In this document: in pieces, positions 19,038 to 33,351 of the stretch
Numbering within the stretch: the stretch's first letter is position 1
Layout of the letters: every line of letters begins with the position of its first letter
Source: Cafeteria roenbergensis
Taxonomy: Eukaryota > Sar > Bigyra > Bicosoecida > Cafeteriaceae
Direction of reading: 5' to 3'
NCBI GenBank assembly: GCA_008330645.1
Contig: VLTN01000035.1
Coordinates: forward strand, 186,001 to 250,000
Length of the DNA: 64,000 bases
The notes under the pieces: model-generated
Told to the model about the DNA's origin: nothing
Database searches by the model: none
Seen by the model: only the letters and a program-made list of their open reading frames with translations
Position numbers and translations under genes: made by a program

Positions 19038-21162
19038 ATGGCTAGAGCACGCTTCCCGTGGCTGTACGCCGTCCTGGCCGTGGCGGCCAGCGCCCTCGGG
19101 GCCAAGCTCGGGCCGGCTGCCCAAGCCGGCTGCACTGACCCCAAGTCGGGCATTGTGTGCCCCTCCCCGGACGACCCTTCGGTGGCGACTGTGACGCTCA
19201 CTGTTCTGTCTGGGCACTCGGGAGCCTTCGATGGCGGCAGCCTGGTGCTCCAGCTGCAGGTGAGAGGTCGCACTCCGCGCGCGGAGAGCCGATGATGCAT
19301 TCCGCGCGCATTTCGCCAAGCGCCTTGCAGGCGGCGAGCGGCCACCACGAGGGGCGGCGAGAGGCTATTGGCGGAAAGTTCGCCTTGGGTATGCTGGGTG
19401 GTCCTTACATCCCTCGCCCCCCCCGCTGCTTGGCTGCCTGTGCTCGCAGGCGCCGTCTGGGCGCGCGTTCTCGGTGCCGGACGGGACAACTCTGGCTCTC
19501 AGTCTCTCCGCCGGCTTGTCCGGGCCGTCCTGCGCTGCCCACACCGACTCGGTGTCGCTCCTTGGGACCGCAGCTGCATTGCAGCTGCTGGACGCGGGGG
19601 GGGTCCCGTCCGCGCCCCAGGGCGCGTCCGAGCTTGCCATGGTAAACTCGTCGCTGTCGGCCGCCAGCTCGCCCCTGGCGGTGGTTCGGGCTGTCCCCTT
19701 CGCCGCCTCCCCCTCAGCCAACGTGGCGGTGTTCTTTTCGTCCGTCGTGCTGCGGGTCAACGCGTCCGCCCTGGGGGCACCTGCCGCATGCACGTCGTGG
19801 GCGACGCGCGAGCTGCAAGTATCAGAGGCCCGGTTGGAATTCCGCGTCCCTGCCTCGGACGTCGGCGCTCCCGAGGACCAAGTTCGCGTTCTCTCGCTGC
19901 CGCCCAGCGCCGCCTGCCCGGCTGACGGCTGCGGCAGCGGCGGCAGCTGCGCGAACGCCTCCGCGCCCCGCGTGTCGTCCCGGGCAACCCCTGTGTGCGA
20001 GTGCGCTTCCGATAAGTGGGGCACGGCGTGCGAGGCTGCGCGCGGCTCCAGCCCCGCAACCTGCTTCAACGGCCGGCGCGACGGCGCGGAGACTGGCGTC
20101 GACTGCGGCGGGGCCGACTGCCCCAAGTGCGGCGCTGGCCAGCTGTGCGCTTCGGCCAGCGACTGCGGCAGCGGCACTGCGTCGTGCTCGCCCGTGCCCG
20201 GAGACGCGTCGGGCACCACGCGCTGCCTCTCCTCAGCGGTGGCCGCCTGGCAGACCGGGACCCGCGTTGCGCTCGTTTCAGTGCAGGCTCTGCCGGCCGT
20301 GCCGGGACAGACGAGCGGGGGGTCGCGGCTGGCGCGGCTGCTGAACGAGCCGGGGGGGGCGGGGTCGACGTCCGCGGGGCTGTTCGCGGCGCTTGACGAG
20401 GGGGCGAGTGGGGCGCTGGAGGCCGGAGGCGGACCAGCCGGGGGGGACGGCGATTCCGGCCTGGTGCAGGCTGCTGTGGTGTCTGTGAGAGTCGGAAGGT
20501 GCGTGGCTGACGCAGCGGGGAACGACTGCGCGGAGGAGGGCGTGGAGCTTGTGGTGGCCGTGCGGCTGGCGGCTGGTGCCGCGGCGGAGGACGGCGCGGG
20601 CAGGCTGACGGTGGCCCTGGCGGACGGAAGCGTTCTTGCGCGGTGGCTCAAGCTCGCTCCGCTGGTGGGCGTGGCGGCGGTTTGGCGAGCGGGCGGCGCC
20701 GCGGTCGAGGCGACGGCTGGCAACACGAGCCCGCCCGCTGCCCCGGCAGACGACGGCATGGCGGGGGTCTACGTGGGCCTGGCTTTGCTTGGGGTCACTA
20801 TCCTGGGCGGGTGCGTCGTGCTGGTCGTGATCGAGTGCACATCGGAAAAGGACGCATTTGGCCGCGGGCCGCTCGAGCAGGCTGCAGCCGCCAACTGCCT
20901 TTGCCTGGATCGATCCATCAGCCGCCTCAACCGTGGAATCAACGGACAGTTCACCAGCGCATCGTCCCCCGACACGACCGAGGTCGTGCCCGGGTCGGCA
21001 TCTCCGGCCGCAGGGGCTGGCGCGCACAAGCCCGCTCGGGAAGACGCCAAGCCGTCGGCCGGGTCGCCAGTGACGAACCCGCTTGCAGTGGTGCGGCCGC
21101 AACGTCCTCGGCAAGTGTCGCCCGATGGGGCTGCTGCAGCGCCTCCGGGCTCGCCTCCGTGA
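19038..21162 (+). CDS. Cysteine-rich type I membrane protein
   Basis: Exon 1 (19038-19259) and exon 2 (19450-21162) join in phase 0 (LVLQLQ/APSGRA), giving 644 residues. It has an N-terminal signal peptide (WLYAVLAVAASALGA), a beta-rich outer region and an EGF-like segment (CGSGGSCANAS...CECASDKWGTAC). A module CFNGRRDGAETGVDCGG follows with paired cysteines, of a type repeated in many protist surface proteins. A second beta-rich region leads to one membrane helix (GVYVGLALLGVTILGG, about residue 520) and a cytosolic tail of about 110 residues. It is likely at the plasma membrane or phagosome. The ligand is unknown. Confidence 0.8.
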
Positions 21163-21342
21163 CCTGGGCGTTGCTGTGGAGCGTGCAGGCCGCCGAGCCC
21201 CAATTTGCCTTTGACCACACGACCGCACACTGGTAATATTTGCAAGCGTGCAATGGGCACGGAGTTGCACTCGGCTTGCTGAAGCTGCGAAGGCTTGCCG
21301 GCGTAGGAGCGCCCTTCGCATGCGCCCAGCGGGCGCGCAGGC

Positions 21343-22698
21343 ATGCCATCCATGGAGTCGTCGCCGGCGCGGTTCGCTGCGGTGTTCGTAAACGGCAGCC
21401 TCGTCCGAACAACGCTCCTGGTCGGACTTGCAAGCGCTCTTTTGTTCGCATGCCAGGCCCTGTGGCCCCGGTTCGCGCTCACGTGCGTGCGCCACCCTGC
21501 GGACTCGACTGTGGCGCCGACCCACGAGCGAGCGCTGGGGCAAAGGGCCCCCGAGGACGTGGACTGCTCGTTTGCTCGTGTGAGCCTCTTGGGGCCGGAC
21601 GGCTCCTGGGCGGTGCAGGACGAGACCTTCTTCCTTGAGCTGCGAAACGCGACAGTTGTGCGGGAGGGAACGCGCTGGGCGGTGCAGCTGCTGACGGGGG
21701 GGCAGCCGCGCTCCGCTGTTGAGCTTGCGGCATTCTCGGAGAGGGCAGTGGCGGACGCGCTGGCAGGCCAGCTCGCGGCCTTCCTTGCGGCAACCCGGGA
21801 CCCAAAGCATGCCGGGGACTTGCTGAGGTTCACTCTCACGAGCGACACGAGCTGGGCCGTCGGCTTGGCCGCTGGAGCACTGCTGGGCGTTGCTGCCGCG
21901 CTGGCGGTGCTGGTCAGGTCCGGCAGGCACTCCCTTGAGCTAAGCGCGTCCACCGGCACAGCGACCGTGGTCAGGAGCGGGCTGGTCCCGCTGTGCGCAG
22001 CCCACCGCAGCGTGCCGCTGGAGCGCCTCGTTCGCGTTGCGGTGGCGAGCGCAGGCGGTGAGGCCGCCTCCAGCACACGCGGCACGCTGCTGCGACTTGA
22101 AGTCGGCGACGCAGTGTCGGGAACCCGCGAGTCGATTGACGTGGGGGTGGGCTCGTCGCTGGGAGCCGAGTCTGTGGCTCTGGGTCTGCCGTGCTGCAAG
22201 GTGCGCTGCTCCCTGCAGGAGGTGGTGAGGGCATGTGGGTCGTGGATTCGAGCTTACGCCGAGACGGGGATGGGAACCGATGCGCCGCTGCCTACTGCAG
22301 TCGAAGAGCCGGGAGAAGGGGTGGTATTCGCGCGGGGCGCGCAGCGGAGAGGCGGAGCGGCTCTCGTCGGCACCGCCGCCGCGGCCACCGACTTTGAAGA
22401 CCCCGACCTGGGGTCGCTGACCGCGCTGGCGGAGCAAGGCGAAAGCGACTCGGGCGTGACAGGCGCTGGAGCTGCGCTGACAGGAGCCGGCGACGCGCCG
22501 CCCACAGTTGCCCCGTCGCCGGCAGGCGAGGATGCGTGTGTCATTTGCAAGTCGCAGCGGCCTTGCGTCGCGCTGGTCCCTTGCCGACACTTGTGCCTTT
22601 GCGCCGTCTGTGCTCGAAGCGTCAGCAACGGCCGACTGGCGCGCTGCCCAGTCTGCCGAGCCGACGTTGCCTCGACGCTGCGCGTGATGCTAATTTAG
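21343..22698 (+). CDS. Membrane RING-finger E3 ubiquitin ligase
   Basis: A single-exon protein of 451 residues. Two hydrophobic helices (TTLLVGLASALLFACQAL near residue 25 and WAVGLAAGALLGVAAALAVL near 175) flank a region with no cysteine pattern. A cytosolic part with a disordered Ala/Gly linker follows. The extreme C-terminus is a RING finger of C3HC4 type: CVIC, then CRHLCLC, then CAVC, then CPVCRA. The layout (two helices, C-terminal RING) matches MUL1/MAPL-type ligases, where the middle domain lies between the helices. The ATG at 21343 is followed by a second at 21352. Assignment to MUL1 is tentative. Confidence 0.8.
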   Translation: MPSMESSPARFAAVFVNGSLVRTTLLVGLASALLFACQALWPRFALTCVRHPADSTVAPTHERALGQRAPEDVDCSFARVSLLGPDGSWAVQDETFFLELRNATVVREGTRWAVQLLTGGQPRSAVELAAFSERAVADALAGQLAAFLAATRDPKHAGDLLRFTLTSDTSWAVGLAAGALLGVAAALAVLVRSGRHSLELSASTGTATVVRSGLVPLCAAHRSVPLERLVRVAVASAGGEAASSTRGTLLRLEVGDAVSGTRESIDVGVGSSLGAESVALGLPCCKVRCSLQEVVRACGSWIRAYAETGMGTDAPLPTAVEEPGEGVVFARGAQRRGGAALVGTAAAATDFEDPDLGSLTALAEQGESDSGVTGAGAALTGAGDAPPTVAPSPAGEDACVICKSQRPCVALVPCRHLCLCAVCARSVSNGRLARCPVCRADVASTLRVMLI

Positions 22699-22996
22699 CC
22701 GCCGTGAGCTCATCCAGGGGCGGGATTCGCCTTGACACTGGCTTGTCACACCTTGCGCCGCTGTTCCCGAGCGCCTCCAAAGAGACCGAGAAGCGGGCGC
22801 CGAGGACCGGCGTACACGCTGCCCAACCCGACCGAGTCAAAGCTCTGCTCAAAAGTGTGTGTGTGCTGGGCGTGTGAGTGTGCAGACTTGGAGCTCCCGA
22901 CGACCGCGAGAGGGCTTGCTGGGCCCATGGCGCTTTGCAGTGAAATCGTTCCGCAGTCGTTGCACCACGCACGCTTGAGGCATGCTCATCGCAAAC

Positions 22997-23929
22997 TCAT
23001 GCCATGTCGAAGAGCAAAAACTCCGTTCCCGGGACGGATCCGTAGTCGAAGGCGCCGTCGATGGAGCGCGAAACCCTCAGGGAGCGGCCCGACTTGCGCG
23101 AAGCGTCCTTGTCTGCGTGCGCAGTAATGGCGACCGTGTCGGCGTCCACAATGAACGCCCCGTCTCCCGGCCGTAGCCGCTCGCCATTGACGGTCACACC
23201 CTGGGTTCCGGGCACCTTTGGGACGTGGATGTACCCCCTGCCACCGCGGAACGTGTGCGTCACGCGCTCGCCGTCCTCCAGAATGCAAGCGTACACCGCC
23301 ACGTCCCCGCGCCCGGACACGATCGTCTTGTCTGCCCCGTCTGCGGTGACGATGGGCCTGAGGGCATTGCGCTTCTCCTCGTCGGCAAAGTGCCTAGTCA
23401 CATACCTGGGCTTCTCGCCCCTGCGGTGCGGCTGGAGCCAAATCTGAAGGAAGTGCACCGGGTCGCTGCCGCTGATGTTCGCCTCGCTGTGCGAGATGCC
23501 GGTGCCAGCGGCAGTGAACTGGACAGCGCCGCGGCCCACGCGTTCAGTGTTGCCCAGCGAGTCGACGTGCCGCAGGGCGCCTGAAAGCGGATAGGAGAAG
23601 ATCAGGAAGTTGCTGTGCGAGTGTTTCCCGAAGCCGAAACTGCCCTGCACGAAGTCCTCGTTGATGACGCGCAGAGGGCCAAAGCCGTCGAAGCGGTGGT
23701 CGTGGTAGCCCGCGAAGCTGAACGTGTGGCTGGAGCTCAGCCAGCCATGGTCGGCGTGGCCGCGCGCATCGGAGGGGCGCACCGTTATCTTGCTGGCGGA
23801 CGAGCTGGCCGGGCGTGCGCTTGCTCCTGCGACGGCCGCAGCGGCCTCAGAGGTCTTGGCCAAGCTGGCGGTTGGGGAAGTTGCGGCGGACGCCATGCGA
23901 GCAGTTCCGGAAGCGAGTCGGTGGAGCAT
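22997..23929 (-). CDS. Pirin-family cupin protein
   Basis: A single-exon protein of 310 residues. After a Ser/Ala-rich leader that looks like an organelle presequence (MLHRLASGTARMASAA), two cupin domains follow: HGWLSSSHTFSFAGYHD, HSHSNFLIFSYPLSGALRH, GAVQFTAAGTGISHSE and HFLQIWLQPHRRGEKP. The metal ligands in HSH and HSE (quercetinase-type pirin) are present. Pirins are Fe-binding nuclear cofactors in animals and quercetin dioxygenases in bacteria, so the cell role cannot be told. An in-frame ATG at 23989 would add 20 residues. It faces the SEC23 gene across about 550 bases. Confidence 0.93.
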   Translation of the reverse strand: MLHRLASGTARMASAATSPTASLAKTSEAAAAVAGASARPASSSASKITVRPSDARGHADHGWLSSSHTFSFAGYHDHRFDGFGPLRVINEDFVQGSFGFGKHSHSNFLIFSYPLSGALRHVDSLGNTERVGRGAVQFTAAGTGISHSEANISGSDPVHFLQIWLQPHRRGEKPRYVTRHFADEEKRNALRPIVTADGADKTIVSGRGDVAVYACILEDGERVTHTFRGGRGYIHVPKVPGTQGVTVNGERLRPGDGAFIVDADTVAITAHADKDASRKSGRSLRVSRSIDGAFDYGSVPGTEFLLFDMA

Positions 23930-27286
<3,357 letters not shown>

Positions 27287-27614
27287 GCGGCGGCTGCCAC
27301 GAAACGGCCCTTGGCCTCTGCGTCGTTCGCGTTCGGGGCCCTGGCTCGCGCCAGCAGCCCTTTTGCTCGCACGCGTGTGCGCACACGGGTGTGTATCTGC
27401 GTGAAGCGCGTCCCGCTGCGGTGTCACAACGGCTGCGCGATTCGCTCCCGTTGCGCATCGGGAACGGCCATGCACTCTCTCAGGTTCCATCCGCCCGGCG
27501 TGCGCGGCAGCGGCGCCCTGCGCGCTGGACAGCGCAGGGCTCGTCGCGCAGGCGCACTGACCCAGCCGCAAACCCAGCCCGCCCGGGCGGCCAAGCGCTT
27601 CGCTCTCGGAGCGA
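27287..27614. other. Convergent 3' intergenic region with alternating GT/CA tract
   Basis: This stretch lies between the stop of SEC23 and the stop of the PUS1-type gene. It holds a purine-pyrimidine alternating stretch around 27366-27395 (CACGCGTGTGCGCACACGGG). I see no gene. Confidence 0.5.
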
Positions 27615-30600
27615 TCAGCGGCCGCGGCCGCCACGACCGCGGCCTCTGCCTCGTCCCCCCCCGCCGCGCCCGCCTCCCCGCGGTCCCCCGCTGCGGTTGC
27701 CGCCGCCCCCGCCGCCGCGGCCACCCCGCACAACCTTGGCCCCGCGGGCCCGCTTGGGCCGGCCGCGGTTGCGCAGGCTCGCGCTGGTGATGTTCTTCTC
27801 GATGCGGAACTGCCGGTGGGCCAGAGCGGTTGAGCTCACCGCACCGCCGGCGCGCCGGGACCCCGTGGGAACGGTCCTGAACGCGTACGTGAGGGGCCGC
27901 TCGTTGAGCAGCTTGATCCAGCGCTCGAAAGGACGCTCGATGGCGCACTGGCGGGCGATGTGGGCCCAGATGTACTGCTCCTTGAACGCTCGCTGCCGCG
28001 CCGCGCACTCCGGCCCGTCGAAGCGAACGGGCTCCCTGTTGGGCGGAAGGTGCTCGTTGTGGTGCTCGAAGCCTGCCGTGTGCAAGAACAGGCCCTCTGC
28101 CGGGGCCAGCGGCACGTAGCCGAGCACTTCTGCGAACACCAGACCGAGAACGGACGCGTTGCACGCTCCCCGCGCGTAGTCCAGGGCCAGGCCAACCATG
28201 TGCCGGATCTGGTTGAGCACGAAGCTCTGGCCCTCGATCTTGAACCGCACGAACTCCATGGCGTAGTCGGGTCCTGCAGCCTCCAGGTCAGCCTGCGTCA
28301 CAAGGGGCACGCTCGCAGAGGGCACCTTGACGCCGAACAGGGCTCGAGCGGCCTCCACCTCCTCGTCCGTGACCTCAATGGCAGCCGGGGTGGCGCGCAT
28401 GTCGACGTCGTCCACCGACTCGTCGTGGCCGCACGTCTCCCGCAAGCGCCGCTCGAGGTCGGCGTCATATTCGTCGCCGATGAGGCCGTCCTTGGTGTGG
28501 TCGGCGTCATCATCATCGTCGGCATCGCCGTCGTCGCCGTCGTCGCCGTCGTCACCCTTGGCGCCGCCTGAAGCAGCTGCTGGCGTGCCCGAGGTCTCGC
28601 TGCCCTCGGCATTGACGGCTCCATCGACGTCCTCGTTGTCGTCCTCGTCGTGCTCGGCAGCGACGGTGCCGGCCGCAGCCGCCGCCGCTGTTGCCGCGGC
28701 ACCCGACGAGGCCGCGCCAGCCTCGGACCCTGCAGCGGCAGCAGCAGCGGCCGACGAGGAGGAGGAGCTCGACGAAGAGGAAGAGGAGGCCGGCTCAGCA
28801 GCGCCAGCCGCTTCGGCTCCAGCCGGCTGTGACTGCGCGCCTGCAGACGACGGGCCGCCCTCCAGCTTGGCCCCCTTGGCCCGGTGGCCGCCGTCGTGGC
28901 CGTCCAGCCGGCGGCGCTTGCGGCGCAGCCGACGGCGGCGAGCCATCTTGTGCGCTCGGACCTTGGCCACCAGCATGGCTCGCATGGTCACCTCGGCGAC
29001 GTCGCGGTCTGCCGACTCCACCCCCGGAAGGATTCCCGTCTTGGAGACCAGGAAGGGGTCGGACACAGTCACCTCCAGCATTGTGCGGTGGCACTGGGCA
29101 TCCCCGAACGTGAGGTCAGGGGTGAAGTTGTGAAACGAGTGGGTGCCCACGTAGGCCGAGCAAGCCTCTCGCAGGCGCATCAGCGTGCGGGCGTCGAGGC
29201 GGTAGCCCCACCGCTTGGTCCTCTCGGCGTCAGCGACGAGGGCGTCTCGAATGAGCTGGCGGCCCTGGTCAAAGAGGCGAGCGGGACCCGGCACAGCGGG
29301 GGCTGGCGACGCTGCTGCCGCTGCCGCTGCCGCTGCCGCTGCCGCTGCCGCTGCCGCTGCCGCTGCCGCTGCCGCTGCCGCTGAGGACTGCGACGACGAG
29401 GACGAGCCTGGCGGAAGAGAGCCGGCAGCGACGCGGCGGACCGCCGTGGCCGCTCCCGCGGCAACAGCAGGCCGGTCCAGGGCTGCAAAGGTCGGCGCGG
29501 GGCGGTGCGGCACCCGCACGAGGAAGGCCTCGTCCATCCGCATCCCCTGCATCTTGCGGCGCAGGCCGACGGCCATTCGGCGGGCGTACTCCTCCTCCTC
29601 CTTGGCGGCAAGCTGCTCGGCGGAGATGGGCTCCAGCGAGGGCTCGGCCTCCTCCTTCACGGGAAGGCCGAGCGCGAGGCAGGGCGCCGGCTTGAGGACG
29701 ACGACGGTTTGAACGTCGCGGTGCGTGGCGATGCCGCGGACCTCGCCCACCTTGGAGACGTCCGAGGTCACGTTGGGGCCGGCGCCTGCCCCGGCGAGGT
29801 GGCGCTCGGCCGCTGCCTGCATGCCACTGCCGGCCGCGGCGCCGAGCTCCCGTCTGGCCGCGATGCTGGCGCGGTGGAGTGTCGCCACGAGCGAGGGGGC
29901 CATGGAGGGGGCCCACGCGGGAGGACCCCTGCGCCGCGCCTCTGCCTCCTCCTGGAACGCAGCGCGGATGGCATCGGCCTTGTCCATGTCGCCGGCCCGC
30001 ACCGCCTCGAGCATTGCGGCCTTGGTGGCCTCGTCCAGGTCCATGGTGGCGGGAGCAGCAGCCACGCGAAGCGGGTTCCTCACGACGGGCCTCAGCACGG
30101 ACGTGGGCAGGAGGTACTCGTAGTGGCGCTTCGAGGCAGCGTGGCGGGCGTCGAACCCCTTGGACACGCGCACCATCCAGAGGCAGCGCATGGTGGGGGG
30201 CAGGTGCTGGTTGATGCGGTCGAGGGCGTCCTCGCGCCCCTCCTCGGTGTCCTCCGCCCAAAGCCACACGCCCACGACCTGGCCGGCGGCGTGCACGCCC
30301 TTGTCCGTGCGCGCAACTCGGGAGAAGCCGTTCTGCGGCGGGAGGCAGGTCAGCCACGCTCGCACACGCACGCATCGAGGCGCCACGCGAACAGGGGGAG
30401 GGAGCAAAGGGGCCCAGGTGTGTGTGTGGGGGGGGCGCGTGCGCAAGTGCGCGGCAGGGGGCAAAACCAGCCGCACTCACCAACACCAGCGGGTTCTGGC
30501 CAGCCTCCTCGTCGCACTCGCTGATGAGCCCAGCGGCTGTGAAGGCCTTGATGACCTCGTCCTCGATCGTGCGCGCGCACTTGTTCCTGCGGGAGCGTGG

Positions 30601-31064
30601 CTTGCGAGCGTTGGCGGCGCACGTTTGGACAGCACACCCGAGAAGCTGCGCGCCAGCTGCAAGCAGCGCTGCAAGAGAGCCCTTTCCGCACCCCCGAGAG
30701 GCAACGCGCCGCCAGCTGGCTTGCTGAAGCTCGTGTGCAGTCTTCCTCACCGCTGGTACCCCTGGTACCCGGCGCCGCAGTAGGCCAGCAAGACCGCGAA
30801 CTTCCTGCGCCGGGCCCGCCCGCTGGTCGAGTCCGCGACCGAGGCGGAGCCAGGGGTTGCACCGCCAGCAGGAGCCTGCGTAGCACTGCCGCCGGGGCCA
30901 CTGCTGCTGCTGGACGAGGACGAGGACGAGGAGCTCTCCTGGTGCTCAGCAGCGGCGGGCGCCCGGATGGGGGCTGCCGCAGCCCTTGCAGCAGACGCCG
31001 AGGAGACGGGGGATGCAGCAGCCGCAGCCGCGGCAGGAGCTGCATGCTCGGCGGGAGCGTCCAT
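27615..31064 (-). CDS. PUS1-type tRNA pseudouridine synthase, enlarged
   Basis: Three exons (31064-30751, 30586-30481, 30332-27615) give about 1,045 residues. The catalytic start FAVLLAYCGAGYQGYQR/NKCARTIED and NGFSRVARTDKGVHAAG, with the catalytic Asp at about 150, cross both introns. Later come SFHNFTPDL and FVRFKIEGQSFVLNQIRHM, the second half of the TruA/PUS1 fold. The protein is more than twice normal length because of a helical insert, a 25-residue polyalanine run and a 200-residue acidic insert. The C-terminus is an RGG-rich tail ending GGRGR, which would bind RNA. It should modify uridines in tRNA and perhaps snRNA in the nucleus. An ATG at 31199 is an alternative start. It is head to head with the coiled-coil gene. 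Confidence 0.93.
29312..29386. repeat. GCCGCT hexanucleotide repeat (polyalanine tract)
   Basis: About twelve copies of GCCGCT in a row, inside the PUS1-type gene. On the minus strand they read as an uninterrupted run of about 25 alanines between the proline-rich and the serine-rich segments of an insert. Confidence 0.95.
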
Positions 31065-31212
31065 TCCCGCGCCGGAAATGAATCCGCTTTCCGCCGGTGC
31101 CGGGGCTGGGCGAAGCCGAGCGCAAAAGGGGGGGAGCAGTGCGGTGCAGAGCCGTCCGGGCGGCAGCAGTTGCGGAATCCCACGCCCGAGCTGAGTCACT
31201 GCTCAAACGGCA
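31065..31212. promoter_or_regulatory. Short bidirectional promoter region
   Basis: Only about 150 bases separate the ATG of the PUS1-type gene (minus) from that of the coiled-coil gene (plus). Both promoters must be here or in the 5' ends of the genes. No TATA box is seen. If the PUS1 start is 31199, the two starts are only 14 bases apart. Confidence 0.5.
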
Positions 31213-32935
31213 ATGGCCGCGCCCTACGGCCGAGCGGGCGACGGGGACGGGCTCGGCTCCTCTGAAGAGGAGCTCCCGAGCGTCCCGCAGCTGGTGGCGG
31301 AGGTGAACAGGCTGAAGCTTCGGCTCGCCCGTTCGCTCGAGCTCCAAGCCGCTGCTGACCGCGATGCCGGTGGGAGCCGCGACACCGAGCGCAAGCTGCG
31401 CGACCTGGAGGACGACTTGGAAGACGAGCGAGCCAGGCGCCGCAAGGTGAGCGGCTGGGCGGGCCCTCGAGCCTGGAGCGCATGCGCCCTGGCCGTTGCT
31501 GTTTCCGTGGCAGTCCGCCGCACGGCGCGCCTCGAGCCGCGGAGCTGGAGGGGGCACGCCGTCCCCTCCCCCGTGCGATGCTGGGCGGTTCGTCGCCAAG
31601 TGCCGCGATGCCAAGCGCGTGGCGATGGCGCCTGCCCGGCCTCGCCGTGCCGCCGCGAGTCGCTGCGCCGCCCGTTCGCCGTCCCGCTGGTTGCTGCAGG
31701 CCGAGCAGCGCGTCCGAGACCTGGAAGACGAGGCAAGCGCAAGGCCCGGCGATGTTGGTGCGTCCAAGAGCGACCTGGAGGCGCAGGTTCGCGCAGCGCG
31801 CCGGGACGCCGAGGAGGAGCGAGAGACGGCGGACCGGCTGCGGCGCCGCATCGACTCGCTGGAGGAGGAGGCTGAAGCGTCGCGCCGCGACCGGGACCGC
31901 TCGGACGTGGAAGAGGAGGTGTCGCGCCTGCGGGAGCGGCTGCGGGACCGGGAGCAGAGCCTGGTCGAGGAGCGCGAGGGCCGGGCCAAGTGGAAGGCCG
32001 AGTTTGAGAAGCTCGTGGAGGAGGCAGAGGCCCTCCGCGCGGAGAGAGACACCCTCATGGCGTCGCTGGGCTCGGCCCGCGAGCACATGGAGGAGCAGGG
32101 GCGAGAGGTGGCGACGCTGAGGGCGGCGCTGGCCGACATCCGCGGCCAGCTGAGCAGCGCGCTGGCGTCGGGGGGGTCTGGGGGCTTCGGGGAGTTCGCG
32201 CGTCTGAGGGAGGACCACTTCCGCGTGACGGCTGAGCTGGAGCGGGTGAGGCGGGCGCACGACGCGGCTGTGAGGCATCGCATGGGAGACCGCGGGCCTC
32301 TTGGCGGCGGCAGCGGCGGCGGAGGAGGAGAGGACTTGCGGGTGCGCTCGAGGGACGTTGGCGGGCAGAGCGCCCGCGGGGATGACTGGGGGTACGGATC
32401 GCGGCGCGGCCTGGCAGCTGCGGGCGCGGCGGCTGTGATGCGCGCTGGGAGGTCCGGAGCCGGGGAGGGGAGCTCTCTGGGCGAACCGCGCTCGGCACGC
32501 GGGCGAGGCCCGTCGCCAGGGCGCTCCGAGCGACATGGGGACGGCGGGGTGGCCGTGGGACGCGCAGGAATGGCGTCGGCGAGGGACGCGCCCAGAGGCA
32601 GGGGGCCGTCGGTGCGAACCCGGGCGCGCGGGCGCGACCCTGGCAGGGGCGCTAGTGAGTCGGGAGAGGAAGAGGAGGAGGGCGGCAGCGGCTCGGATGT
32701 GTATGGCAGACTCTACGCCCGCGGCAAGGCCAAGGTGGAGCGCGCGCGGTCGAGGAGCAAGGACAGGCCGAAGCAGCTCAAGCCCAAGGGCTCGGCCTAC
32801 CAACCGCGGGCCCTGGCGTTCAACAAGGCGCGCGCGAAGGAGCTGCGGGGCATGCCCGAGACTTTGCGGCGCGTGGTCGACAGCGAGGAAAACTCGCGCA
32901 TCTACATTGACGTGAGCGGCCGGCCGCGCAGGTGA
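31213..32935 (+). CDS. Coiled-coil protein, unknown family
   Basis: Exon 1 (31213-31446) and exon 2 (31700-32935) join in phase 0, giving 489 residues. Residues about 25-260 are heptad-type coiled coil (VAEVNRLKLRLARSLELQ, LRRRIDSLEEEAEASRRD) across the intron. A long Gly/Arg/Ser-rich disordered segment follows. A conserved-looking C-terminal part (YGRLYARGKAKVERARS, PETLRRVVDSEENSRIYID) ends the protein. Such a layout occurs in centrosome, cilium and cytoskeleton proteins, but I cannot name one. Confidence 0.75.
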
Positions 32936-33351
32936 CGCGCTCAGGGCCTCCGCCAGGCGAGCGCCCGCAGCCAGTGCGCGCGTGTGAGTGCGCGTCGCTC
33001 GTTGCACTAAAAACTTGTGGCTTTGGGGGTGCGGAATCGTGGACTTGGGCTCGCCAAGCGAATGGCGCACTCGTCCCGACGGAGTTGCGGCCGCTGTGAC
33101 TCCGCTCGTCGTCACGATCGCCGCGAGCGGCAGGCTTGGGTGCGACGCGCGCGGCGTTCGGGGCGCACCGGAGGCCGGCGCACGGGGCGCAGGCGCGGGG
33201 CGCTGTGCCTGCAGGCGCGCTCGGGCGCCCGGCGTTGCCGACGGCAAACTCGGGCGTGCGAGTGTGACTCTGCCGACTCGCCGGACGATGAGCGACGCTC
33301 GCAGTCACCACGGCGGCTCACACACACTCCACCGAACACCCCGAAGCAGCA
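32936..33351. other. Intergenic region upstream of profilin
   Basis: About 415 bases between two plus-strand genes. A GT-rich alternating stretch (GTGCGCGCGTGTGAGTGCGC) follows the upstream gene by about 35 bases and a short A-rich run lies at 33007. This should hold the profilin promoter. I see no gene in it. Confidence 0.5.
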
